NCBI RefSeq assembly: GCF_003576375.1
Contig: NZ_QWGE01000002.1
Location: 434,001 to 498,000 of the forward strand
Direction: 5' to 3'
Length of the DNA: 64,000 nt
Source of the DNA: Pontibacter oryzae
Lineage (GTDB): Bacteria; Bacteroidota; Bacteroidia; Cytophagales; Hymenobacteraceae
The notes beneath the pieces were generated by a model. The model was given only the letters and a program-made list of their open reading frames with translations. It made no database searches and was not told where the DNA came from. The translations under genes and the position numbers were made by a program. Positions 18,961 to 26,968 of the stretch are shown piece after piece (the stretch's first letter is position 1; each line of letters opens with the position of its first letter).

Positions 18961-20838
18961 ATGATCATTAGAAAACTTATACTGTCCGGTACACTACTGG
19001 CTGTTAGCCTGGGCGGCTTTGCGCAGCAATTGCCAATGCCACGCAATATTGAGCAGGCATATACTAGAGGTACGCGCGCAGAAGACGGGAGGCCAGGAAA
19101 GAACTATTGGCAAAACACCGCCGACTACCGCATCAAGGTTGATTACCATCCAAAAACCCGGCTGCTTTCGGGCACAGTAGAGATTTCCTACACAAACAAT
19201 AGCCCCGATACACTGAAGCAGATATTATTTAAACTGTACCCAAACGTGTATCAGAAAGGAGCAGCGCGTGCCAGCAGCATTTCACCATCAGATGTATCGG
19301 AAGGCGTGCAGATTTCTGAATTGCGCATCGATGGCAAAGCGGAAGATATAAACAAGCTGCGCGTGAGCGGCACAAACCTCCCGGTGCCTGTTAAAGGGCT
19401 AGCTCCGAATGGTAAAAGTATGATTACGATTAAGTATAGCTATACTTTAAATGAGGGCTCGCATAACCGTACCGGTCAGGTTGATGCCGATGGTGCCGCT
19501 TTTATCGCTTATTTCTTTCCGCGCGTGGCTGTTTACGATGACATTGATGGCTGGAACCGCAACCCTTACAACGGCTCGCAGGAATTCTACAACGACTTCA
19601 GCAACTTCCATATAGAGATCACGGTACCTAAAGATTACCTTGTTTGGGCAACCGGCGACCTGGTAAATGCCAAAGACGTGCTACAGAAAAAGTATGCAAA
19701 GCGCCTAGAGCAGGCCGAAAAGAAAGATGGTATACTTTACGTGATCGATTCCACCGACTTGAAGCAAGGGAACATCACCGCCCAGAAAGCGAGCAACACC
19801 TGGGTGTTCGACGCGAAAAACGTAGTTGACTTTGCCTTTGCCACCAGCGACCATTACCTGTGGCAGGCCACCAGCCTGGTGGTAGACCCAAAAACAAAGC
19901 GCCGCACCCGCGTGGATGTAACGTATAACCCGACGCATAAAGACTTTGAAGAAGTGGTGCATTTCGGCCGCAAAACCGTGGAAGCCATGAGCTATACATT
20001 CCCGAAATGGCCCTTCCCGTACAGCCACATCAGCGTGTTCGATGGCCTGGACCAGATGGAATACCCAATGATGGTAAACGACAACCCACTCGATGACCGC
20101 GCCGATGTAATCATGCTGACCGACCACGAGATCTTTCATACTATGTTCCCCTTCTACATGGGCATCAACGAAACTAAGTATGGCTGGATGGACGAAGGCT
20201 GGGCAACCATCGGTGAATGGATCGTTACCCCGATTATCGACAAAAGTATAACCGACGACTATGGTGTAGCACCGTATGGGGCTCTAGCCGGAACCGAGGT
20301 AGATTTGCCGATCAGCACGCTGACCACGCAGCAGAGCGGAACCAGCATGTTCCTTAACTCCTACCCAAAACCAGCGCTTGGCTATCTGTATGTAAAAGAT
20401 ATGCTGGGCGATGCTCTATTTGAGAAGGCGCTGCACTTTTATATTGAGCAATGGAATGGCAAGCACCCGCAGCCCTTCGATTTTTTTAACGCAATGAATA
20501 CCGGAGCCGGCCGCAACATGGACTGGTTCTGGCAGCGTTGGTTCTTCGATGGCGGCTACCCGGATTTGGCGATCGCCAAGGTGCAGGAACAGAACGGTGG
20601 CTACCAGGTTACCGTGGAGGCGGTTGGCTCTAAGCCAGTGCCTGTCAACCTGATCGTAACTTACACCGATGGTACCACGCAAGAGCTGCACAAGGATGTA
20701 TCGGTTTGGGAGAAGGGAAATAAAACCACATTGCTTACAGTGAAAGCCGATAAAGCCGTTAAGAAATTTGAATTGCGCGGCACCCACATTCCGGATAGCA
20801 ACAAGGCAAACAATGTATATGAGGTAAAGCAGCAGTAG
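18961..20838 (+). CDS. M1-family aminopeptidase, secreted, 625 aa
   Basis: A zinc aminopeptidase that removes N-terminal residues from peptides outside the cytoplasm. A signal peptide ends GGFAQQ. The N-terminal saddle domain is followed by a substrate motif (GLDQMEYPMMV), a variant of GxMEN, and the zinc site HEIFH at 389-393 with the third ligand Glu412 (MDEGWAT), the exact spacing expected for M1 enzymes. The C-terminus (about 560-625) adds a small beta domain. It is shorter than PepN because the helical C-terminal domain is reduced. A strong terminator follows at 20853. Confidence 0.94.
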   Translation: MIIRKLILSGTLLAVSLGGFAQQLPMPRNIEQAYTRGTRAEDGRPGKNYWQNTADYRIKVDYHPKTRLLSGTVEISYTNNSPDTLKQILFKLYPNVYQKGAARASSISPSDVSEGVQISELRIDGKAEDINKLRVSGTNLPVPVKGLAPNGKSMITIKYSYTLNEGSHNRTGQVDADGAAFIAYFFPRVAVYDDIDGWNRNPYNGSQEFYNDFSNFHIEITVPKDYLVWATGDLVNAKDVLQKKYAKRLEQAEKKDGILYVIDSTDLKQGNITAQKASNTWVFDAKNVVDFAFATSDHYLWQATSLVVDPKTKRRTRVDVTYNPTHKDFEEVVHFGRKTVEAMSYTFPKWPFPYSHISVFDGLDQMEYPMMVNDNPLDDRADVIMLTDHEIFHTMFPFYMGINETKYGWMDEGWATIGEWIVTPIIDKSITDDYGVAPYGALAGTEVDLPISTLTTQQSGTSMFLNSYPKPALGYLYVKDMLGDALFEKALHFYIEQWNGKHPQPFDFFNAMNTGAGRNMDWFWQRWFFDGGYPDLAIAKVQEQNGGYQVTVEAVGSKPVPVNLIVTYTDGTTQELHKDVSVWEKGNKTTLLTVKADKAVKKFELRGTHIPDSNKANNVYEVKQQ

Positions 20839-20852
20839 CGTACCGGCAAGTA

Positions 20853-20900
20853 TAAAAGCAAGAGCCACACTTAGTTAAATAAGTGTGGCTCTTGCTTTTA
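20853..20900 (+). terminator. Terminator with a 21-bp perfect stem
   Basis: 20853-20873 pairs without mismatch with 20880-20900 around a 6-base loop. A-rich and T-rich arm ends make it usable on both strands. Confidence 0.85.
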
Positions 20901-20977
20901 CAAGTTTTAAGGAGGTCGTTCCACAAGATATGTCCGTATAAAAACATATATGTTTCACACCCTAACCTTCTCCTACA

Positions 20978-22354
20978 ATGGCTGCTTCCTCCTTTCCTGT
21001 TACGTTACAATTTTATGGCGGCGCAGGTACTGTTACAGGCTCTAAAATGATGCTGAAAACCAAAAACCACCAGGTGCTCATCGACTGCGGGTTGTTCCAG
21101 GGGCTGAAAGAGTTGCGGCTGAAAAATTGGGAAAGTCTTCCGGTCGACTTTACTAAGCTGGACGCAGTTATACTTACGCACGGCCACCTTGACCATTGCG
21201 GGTACTTGCCTGTGCTGGTAAAGAATGGTTACAGCGGCCCGATTTATGCCACCCAGCCCACCCGCGATGTAACCGAAATCATACTTCGGGACAGCGCCAA
21301 GCTGCAGATGGAGGATGCCGAGCAGGCGAACAAGGGCGGCTACTCGGTGCACCATCCGGCCAAACCACTCTACGACGAGAATGACGTGGATATAACAATG
21401 CCCCTATTTGTGCCGCAGGATGAAGGAGAATGGGTTATTATTAACGAGGATTTTAAGTTCTGTTTCCGGAAAAGCGGTCACATGCTTGGCTCTGCCATTA
21501 TTGAGCTAAAATGCCAGAACCGCATCTTTGTTTTTACGGGTGATCTAGGGCGAAAAAAGCCATTGCTTATGCACCCGCCTGCTTTTATTAAAAAAGCTGA
21601 CTACCTAATTGTAGAATCCACTTACGGGGACCGCCTGCACGAGGAGCGCTCCCCATATGAACAGTTGCAGGAAGTGGTGCAATATACGTATGATAAGGGC
21701 GGCATACTGGTTATTCCGAGTTTTGCTGTGGAGCGTGCACAGGAGCTGCTTTAGTTATTAAACACCCTGCGAGAGAATAAAAGCATCCCACAGATACCCA
21801 TTTACCTGGATACCCCGATGGGAATTAATGTAACCGAGCTTTACCTCCACCACCGCGGCTGGCACATCCTGACCGACGCCCAGTGCCAAACCATGATGCA
21901 TGATGTGCACACCATTCGTGAATTTGAACACACGCTGCACGTGCTTGACACAAAAGGACCAAAGATTATCATAGCTGGCAGTGGTATGGTTACGGGCGGC
22001 CGCGTACTTTTCTACCTAGAAAAGCTTTTAGGCGACGAGCGGAACACCATACTTCTCTCTGGTTTTCAGGCTCCCGGCACGCGGGGCAGCCTTCTGGCTA
22101 GCGGCACCAGCGATGTGAAGATTCATGGCAAATATTACCCAGTAAAGGCCGAGGTACTGCAAATAAACTCGCTTTCGGCTCATGCCGACCAGGCTGATTT
22201 ATTGTGGTGGATGGGCCATATTAAAAATAAACCGCAGCAAGTCTTTATAAATCACGGAGAGCTTCAGGCAAGTGAGACACTGCGATTAAAAATCAAAGAT
22301 GCCTTCGGGTGGCCTGTAACCATCGCCGCTATGGGCGAGACCTATGATTTATAG
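20978..22354 (+). pseudogene. MBL-fold beta-CASP ribonuclease-like gene interrupted by one in-frame TAG
   Basis: The locus encodes a 458-codon RNA-processing nuclease of the metallo-beta-lactamase/beta-CASP family (CPSF/YSH1-like). The reading frame is intact apart from TAG at 21752-21754, codon 259. The first part holds the zinc motif HGHLDH, the DCGLFQG strand, a metal His (SGHMLGSA) and FTGDLG. The second part, in the same frame, holds PMGINVTELY, GSGMVTGGR, SAHADQADLL and the final INHGE. Both halves are needed for the active site. In relatives this position reads RAQELLYLL, so Tyr to stop is likely. It is either a recent pseudogene, a sequencing error or read-through. ATG 21818 could restart only a non-catalytic C-terminal piece. 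Confidence 0.88.
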
Positions 22355-22458
22355 CCATCGGTGTACTTATTTCAATTTTAAGGAAACTTATTGTTACCTC
22401 CTACATTGCACTTATCGGCTGGCGTCAGCGTTACCTGTTGGTAACAAGAAGTATAAGT

Positions 22459-23184
22459 ATGAAAAAGTGGATTGTGGTTGTTGGTTTGATGGGAATGATG
22501 TTTAGTGCCTGCCAAACGCAAAATGCCTTCACTGAAAATAATAATGAGCCTGCACAGGTCTCCCTGACCATGCGCGATGTGATTCCGGCCATGGCACCCA
22601 AAACCCCTGAGGTAAAAGCGCAGCAACAGCAATTTCTTAAAGTCAATGTGAGCAGGTTTAAGAACCGGAAGCTTGCCAGCGATTTTTATGTGCTGCATGG
22701 GCAGCGAACTTTTAATGCGAACAAGCTGGACTCCGCTACTATCTTTTTTAACCGCGCCTGGCTCATGGATAGTACCAATGCCGATGTGTTTTGGGGGTAC
22801 GGCCTAATCTATGGCAAACAGGAAAAGTATGACAGAGCGTTATTTATACTTTACCGGGCCTTGGAAAACGATACGGATAACCCGCGACTGCTCACCGATA
22901 TAGCCACCACCCACTTGGCCCGCTTTTACCAGCAGAGCACACCTGAGGACCTGAGCCAAAGTAAAAAATTACTGGAGCAGGCAATTGAGCTAGAACCTGA
23001 AAACGCTGCTGATACCTATTATAAACTGGCGGTAAACAGCTATTACCTGCGCGACTATGCCGAAGCCTGGACTTATCTGCACCAAAGTATAAAAGAGGAT
23101 AAATCCAAAGCTGACGAAACGTTTATAGGGGCCTTACTGGAGAAAGAGCGCGACCCCAAAGGGCTTTACACTGCCAGTAAATAG
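22459..23184 (+). CDS. TPR-repeat lipoprotein, 241 aa
   Basis: A lipoprotein with a lipobox ending FSAC (Cys18 from ATG 22459) and tetratricopeptide-like helical repeats from about residue 70 (SATIFFNRAWLMDSTNADVF, YDRALFILYRALENDTDNP, SKKLLEQAIELEPENA). It shares clear motifs with the next gene (LLTDIATTHLA/LLSDMATSYLA, YAEAWTYLHQS/YAEAWDYLHKS, RDPKGLYT/PDPQGFFK), so the two arose by tandem duplication. The start at 22459 is preferred over TTG 22438 because it begins the signal peptide. Role unknown; TPR proteins usually scaffold protein complexes. Confidence 0.85.
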   Translation: MKKWIVVVGLMGMMFSACQTQNAFTENNNEPAQVSLTMRDVIPAMAPKTPEVKAQQQQFLKVNVSRFKNRKLASDFYVLHGQRTFNANKLDSATIFFNRAWLMDSTNADVFWGYGLIYGKQEKYDRALFILYRALENDTDNPRLLTDIATTHLARFYQQSTPEDLSQSKKLLEQAIELEPENAADTYYKLAVNSYYLRDYAEAWTYLHQSIKEDKSKADETFIGALLEKERDPKGLYTASK

Positions 23185-23295
23185 GATCCAAATCCAGTGT
23201 TTTTACCCAACGTTATACTTTGTCAGTTACCAGAAAACAATATCTTTGCTGGAATCTATATAGAGAAAAATCGATACATTCCATAAAAACGCTTT

Positions 23296-24024
23296 ATGAA
23301 GAAGATAGTTTTAAGCTTGCTGGCTATTGCGTGCAGCCTTTCTTTTAGCATGGCTCAAGAGCAACCGGCAACGCAAAGTATAAAAGTACAGCCTATGTTT
23401 GGCGGCAAAAGTAAGTCCGAGGCCGAGCAAAAGCAGGACGAAAAGTTTCTGACAAGCTGCGATAAAAACTTTTCGACAAGGCAAGAGGCCAGCAAGTTTT
23501 TTATGGAGCGTGGCTGGGAGTACCTGAATGAAGGGCAGACGGATACAGCCATGTACCGCTTTAACCTGGCCTGGCTGCTTGATCCAGGAAACAAGGATAC
23601 ATACTGGGCTTTCGGTTTAGTTACGGCAGCCAAAGGCGATAACGGGCAAGCCATCGGCCTGTATGACAAAGCCTTGGCAATTGACCCTAAAAACTCGCTG
23701 TTGCTTTCTGATATGGCTACCTCATACCTAGCACTTTATAAAGAGAAGAAAAAGAAAAAGACCCTTAAGAAAGCTGCCGGTTACCTGGCCACTGCTACTG
23801 CTCAGGACCCTGCCAATGCCTATGCGCTTTATAATACCTCGATGGTTAAGTATTATGAGAAAAAGTATGCCGAAGCTTGGGATTACCTGCACAAGAGCCG
23901 CGCCATTAACATGACTCAAATTGACTACGGGTATGTTATGGAGCTTGTGGCTGAGATGCCCGATCCACAGGGCTTCTTTAAACAAACAGCCCCTGAATCT
24001 GCCACAGATACAGCACAAAATTAA
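23296..24024 (+). CDS. Secreted TPR-repeat protein, paralogue of the preceding gene, 242 aa
   Basis: A signal peptide (LLAIACSLSFSMAQ) without a lipobox suggests a periplasmic protein, in contrast to its lipidated neighbour. Three TPR-like units follow (DTAMYRFNLAWLLDPGNKDTYW, GQAIGLYDKALAIDPKNS, AAGYLATATAQDPANAYALY), with a lysine run KEKKKKK near residue 150 between repeats. The order and end of the protein match the upstream gene. It lies 111 bases downstream and is closed by a terminator at 24031. Function unknown. Confidence 0.85.
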   Translation: MKKIVLSLLAIACSLSFSMAQEQPATQSIKVQPMFGGKSKSEAEQKQDEKFLTSCDKNFSTRQEASKFFMERGWEYLNEGQTDTAMYRFNLAWLLDPGNKDTYWAFGLVTAAKGDNGQAIGLYDKALAIDPKNSLLLSDMATSYLALYKEKKKKKTLKKAAGYLATATAQDPANAYALYNTSMVKYYEKKYAEAWDYLHKSRAINMTQIDYGYVMELVAEMPDPQGFFKQTAPESATDTAQN

Positions 24025-24030
24025 GTCTCG

Positions 24031-24063
24031 AATCCCCTGACTCTCCGGTAGGGGATTTTTTTA
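24031..24063 (+). terminator. Intrinsic terminator after the TPR pair
   Basis: An 8-bp stem (24031-24038 with 24050-24057) is followed by a T-rich tract. Confidence 0.7.
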
Positions 24064-24119
24064 TACTAATTAGCAAGTATCGGATTGTTTGTGTAAACCC
24101 TTTTTATGTACTTTGATAT

Positions 24120-24995
24120 ATGAGCCATTACCAAACAGTAGCCAAAGCTTTAGCCTATATTAGGGAGCATGCGCTGGAGCAGCCGGAGCTCGAAATTGTT
24201 GCTGCGCACGTAAACATGAGCACCTACTATTTTCAGCGTGTTTTTACGGAGTGGGCGGGCGTAAGCCCTAAAAAGTTTTTGCAGTTTTTAACCTTGCAGT
24301 ATGCTAAAGCGGTGCTTGCGGAAACCACGAGCCTGGCTAAGGCGGCTTGTACTGTCGGGCTGTCCAGCACCAGCCGTTTACACGATCTTTTCCTGCGGAT
24401 TGAAGGCATCACACCCGGGGAGTTTAAACGGCAAGGCTTAGCGCTGCGATTGTCTTACAGCTTTGGGAACTGTGCTTTTGGTGAGTACCTGGTCGCCTCC
24501 ACTGAAAGGGGAATCTGCCACTTGCATTTTTACCAAGACGCGCTGGCGGCTTTAGATGAGCTTCAAGCTTCCTGGCCTAATGCTGCGCTAAATGAGCAGG
24601 CTGCCGCGATGCACCAACAGGTTGCAGACCTATTGCAAAAAAGAATCAACCCGGAACAATCTAAATTAAGCCTACACCTGAAAGGCACGCCTTTCCAGTT
24701 GAAAGTATGGGAAGCGCTGCTGCGAATTCCTGAGGGAAAATTCACGTCTTACGCCACACTGGCGCAGCATATCGGTCAGCCTAACGCGAGCCGGGCCGTG
24801 GGTACAGCCATTGGCAGCAACCCGGTTGCTTACCTTATCCCCTGCCACCGCGTCATTAAAAGTGTGGGCGGCATTGGCGAGTACCGCTGGGGCAGTGAAC
24901 GCAAAATGGCCATGCTTGGGTGGGAAGCAGCTCAGCAACATAACAGTTTCGAGGAAAGCATGCCCTCAAATCTCCCCTTGTTTCAGCAGCTTTAA
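24120..24995 (+). CDS. AraC-type HTH fused to O6-methylguanine-DNA methyltransferase, 291 aa
   Basis: A suicide repair enzyme that takes alkyl groups from O6-alkylguanine onto a cysteine. The first 100 residues form an AraC-type double helix-turn-helix (ALEQPELEIVAAHVNMSTYYFQRVF...ITPGEFKR). The MGMT domain follows, with the active-site motif IPCHRV (Cys242), the DNA-binding segment TSYATLAQHIGQPNASRAVG and the end motif VGGIGEYRWG. The Ada N-terminal zinc domain is absent, so phosphotriester sensing is not expected. Bifunctional HTH/MGMT proteins of this layout are common in Bacteroidota. Whether the HTH regulates its own gene is unknown. Confidence 0.93.
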   Translation: MSHYQTVAKALAYIREHALEQPELEIVAAHVNMSTYYFQRVFTEWAGVSPKKFLQFLTLQYAKAVLAETTSLAKAACTVGLSSTSRLHDLFLRIEGITPGEFKRQGLALRLSYSFGNCAFGEYLVASTERGICHLHFYQDALAALDELQASWPNAALNEQAAAMHQQVADLLQKRINPEQSKLSLHLKGTPFQLKVWEALLRIPEGKFTSYATLAQHIGQPNASRAVGTAIGSNPVAYLIPCHRVIKSVGGIGEYRWGSERKMAMLGWEAAQQHNSFEESMPSNLPLFQQL

Positions 24996-25089
24996 TTGTT
25001 CAGCCCTAGCCTGGTTTATACTTTGGCAAGAGCAAAAACTAAATAACAGCGATAATTCTAAAAGAGGCCTGTTAATCTTTCGGTTTTGC

Positions 25090-25097
25090 TATATTTG
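25090..25097 (+). promoter_or_regulatory. Candidate -7 box (TATATTTG) for the OmpA-type lipoprotein
   Basis: TATATTTG fits TAnnTTTG and lies 34 bases before ATG 25132. A -33 box is not convincing. Confidence 0.4.
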
Positions 25098-25131
25098 TTT
25101 TACCCCTTAGTAACTTATAAAGAAAACGAAT

Positions 25132-26010
25132 ATGAAAAAACAATTGGTAAGAGCCTCTGTGTTTTTGCTGGCAGGCAGCATGACATTTTCGTCGTGCGTG
25201 GTGTCCAAGAAAAAGTATGATGACCTGATGGCACGCAAAAACGCGCTGGAGGTAGATAAAGCCGGCTTGGAGGAAGACAAGGCAACTTTAGAGCAACAGA
25301 AAGCGGCTCTTGAGTCTGCTAAAGCTGACCTGGAGCAAGAACGCGCGCAGCTGGAGCAACAAAAACGCGAGTATCAGGAAAACCTGGCTAAAGCTCTCAA
25401 GGAAGGGAAAACCCTCGGTGAAAACCTGAATATGAGCAAGTCGCAGATCGAGCGCCTGAACGCTGACCTTAAAGCCCGTGAGCAGCGCCTGGCGGAGCTA
25501 CAGCGTGTGCTTGATGAAAAAGAGGCAGCTGTAACCAACCTACGTAACCGCGTTAGCAATGCCCTGCTCGGCTTCAACGATAAAGACTTAACGATAAATG
25601 TGCGCAACGGCAAAGTATACGTTTCGCTGGCAGAGCAACTTTTATTTAACTCCGGCTCAACCAAAATCGACCCTAAAGGCGTAGATGCGCTTCGTAAACT
25701 GGCATCGGTGCTGAAAGAGCAGCAGGATGTAAATGTACTGGTTGAAGGGCATACAGATGATGTTCCGATCGCTAAAGGCACTGTAGGCATGCAAGATAAC
25801 TGGGACCTAAGCGTGCTTCGCGCCACGGAGATTACGCGCATACTTGCCAACGCCGGTGTTGACCCAACACGCGTAACGCCATCAGGCCGATCAAAGTATG
25901 TGCCACTGGATGAGACTAAAACTAAAGAGGCGCGCCAGAAAAACCGCCGAACCGAAATTATCCTGACGCCTAAACTAGACGAGCTGTTCCAGATTTTAGA
26001 GACTACCTGA
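25132..26010 (+). CDS. OmpA-family peptidoglycan-binding lipoprotein with coiled coil, 292 aa
   Basis: Anchors the outer membrane to peptidoglycan. A lipobox ends FSSC (Cys22), followed by about 110 residues of heptad-rich coiled coil (LEEDKATLEQQKAALESAK, then QQKREYQENLAKALKEG) and an OmpA C-terminal domain from about 170, with the peptidoglycan-binding motif VEGHTDDVPI, the NWDLSVLRA helix and the arginine pair in KNRRTEII. The coiled coil is spacer-like, as in Pal/OmpA lipoproteins of Bacteroidota. A 23-bp perfect-stem terminator follows, shared with the convergent gene. Confidence 0.93.
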   Translation: MKKQLVRASVFLLAGSMTFSSCVVSKKKYDDLMARKNALEVDKAGLEEDKATLEQQKAALESAKADLEQERAQLEQQKREYQENLAKALKEGKTLGENLNMSKSQIERLNADLKAREQRLAELQRVLDEKEAAVTNLRNRVSNALLGFNDKDLTINVRNGKVYVSLAEQLLFNSGSTKIDPKGVDALRKLASVLKEQQDVNVLVEGHTDDVPIAKGTVGMQDNWDLSVLRATEITRILANAGVDPTRVTPSGRSKYVPLDETKTKEARQKNRRTEIILTPKLDELFQILETT

Positions 26011-26021
26011 TCAGGACAGTA

Positions 26022-26078
26022 AAAACCATAAACAAAAGAGCCAGGCTGTTGCAGTCTGGCTCTTTTGTTTATGGTTTT
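26022..26078. terminator. Bidirectional terminator with a 23-bp perfect stem
   Basis: 26022-26044 pairs perfectly with 26056-26078 around an 11-base loop. It lies between converging genes (stops at 26010 and 26089), with A-rich and T-rich arm ends suited to both directions. Confidence 0.85.
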
Positions 26079-26088
26079 ATTTTGAGAT

Positions 26089-26607
26089 TTATACTTGCGG
26101 TGTAAAGTCGGAATCTAAACTTCCGGTAACCGGGCGCGGCAAGACCTTCCGGAACACGGGTACAAGTATAAAGTATAAGGTGGCTCCTATTGGTGTAGCA
26201 AGCGCCGCCCATGTAGCAATTCCTGCCAGGTTAGCCAACCATAGTTTGCTTAGGGCATCCAGCCAATCTGTTTGAAACATAACTTGCATCTCACCCAGGC
26301 TGAGCCGAAGTTCTTCCATCCCAAATAAATTAATGCCCAAACGGATGAACGGAATGGCAAGCAAAATCTGCAAGGGTTGCACCAGGTAGCTTACCAGCAC
26401 AGTGGCTGCGATATTTAACCTAAAGCGCGCGGCAACCGCAGTGCTCAGCAGTGTTGTCACGCCAATGGCCGGAATGGTGCCAATCACGCTGCCTACGGCA
26501 ACAGTGGCAGAAAGATTTTGAGGCGTCATACCCTGGCGCAACAAATTAGCGACTGGTTGCACAACCCGGCGCTTAAAAAAAACCGATATGACTTGAAGGA
26601 GTGACAA
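26089..26607 (-). CDS. DUF2062-family membrane protein, 172 aa
   Basis: A small inner-membrane protein of the DUF2062 family. The defining N-terminal block is present (TPQNLSATVAVGSVIGTIPAIG), followed by hydrophobic segments (AATVLVSYLVQPLQILLAIPFI and the late IGATLYFILVPVF). The asparagine/proline-rich turn typical of the family (LVQPLQ) is present. In other Bacteroidota the domain is often fused to or near glycosyltransferases, but none is here. Molecular function unknown. The start at 26607 gives a positively charged N-terminus (FFKRRVVQP). Confidence 0.85.
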   Translation of the reverse strand: MSLLQVISVFFKRRVVQPVANLLRQGMTPQNLSATVAVGSVIGTIPAIGVTTLLSTAVAARFRLNIAATVLVSYLVQPLQILLAIPFIRLGINLFGMEELRLSLGEMQVMFQTDWLDALSKLWLANLAGIATWAALATPIGATLYFILVPVFRKVLPRPVTGSLDSDFTPQV

Positions 26608-26968
26608 TGATTAAAAATAAAAGTGCGAGTTATCTGGCTACAAACGCATAAACAGGAGAGCTAAGTATAAGTTCAGCCGGGTTTGAGATGGCAATTGCAG
26701 CGGGATTATCATTAATACGCAAAGTATGGCTAAAGTAACCTATGCCGTTCATACGATTATCTAAAAAAGAATTTGGCTTTATTTTATCGCTTTTTTGGCG
26801 GGTAGCTCCAGAAGCCAAATGCCTGAGTAGCAAATTTTTATTTCTGATCAATGGGCTTGTTACAGCAAGAGTGCGATAAGTTTGAAAAAATATAATTTAT
26901 CGCATTAAACTATATTTCATTAGATATGTCAAATGCCTGATATATCCATTTTGACCCTATAGCAAAAC
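26608..26968. other. 361-bp AT-rich gap with one inverted repeat
   Basis: An 8-bp inverted repeat (26873-26880 TGCGATAA, 26898-26905 TTATCGCA, 17-base spacer) lies 64 bases upstream of the barrel gene at 26969 and may be an operator or leader hairpin. A 73-codon minus-strand frame (26630-26851) has no signal or motif, so I do not call it a gene. Confidence 0.45.

Noticed and set aside
21752..21754. TAG as a recoded amino acid codon (pyrrolysine or similar)
   Set aside because: Bacteroidota are not known to use pyrrolysine, no pyl genes are visible here, and all other genes use ordinary stops. A nonsense change or error is simpler.
26630..26851. Minus-strand 73-codon frame in the gap before the barrel gene
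   Set aside because: No motif, signal peptide or promoter, and the gap is AT-rich; too weak to call, though a decayed gene cannot be excluded.
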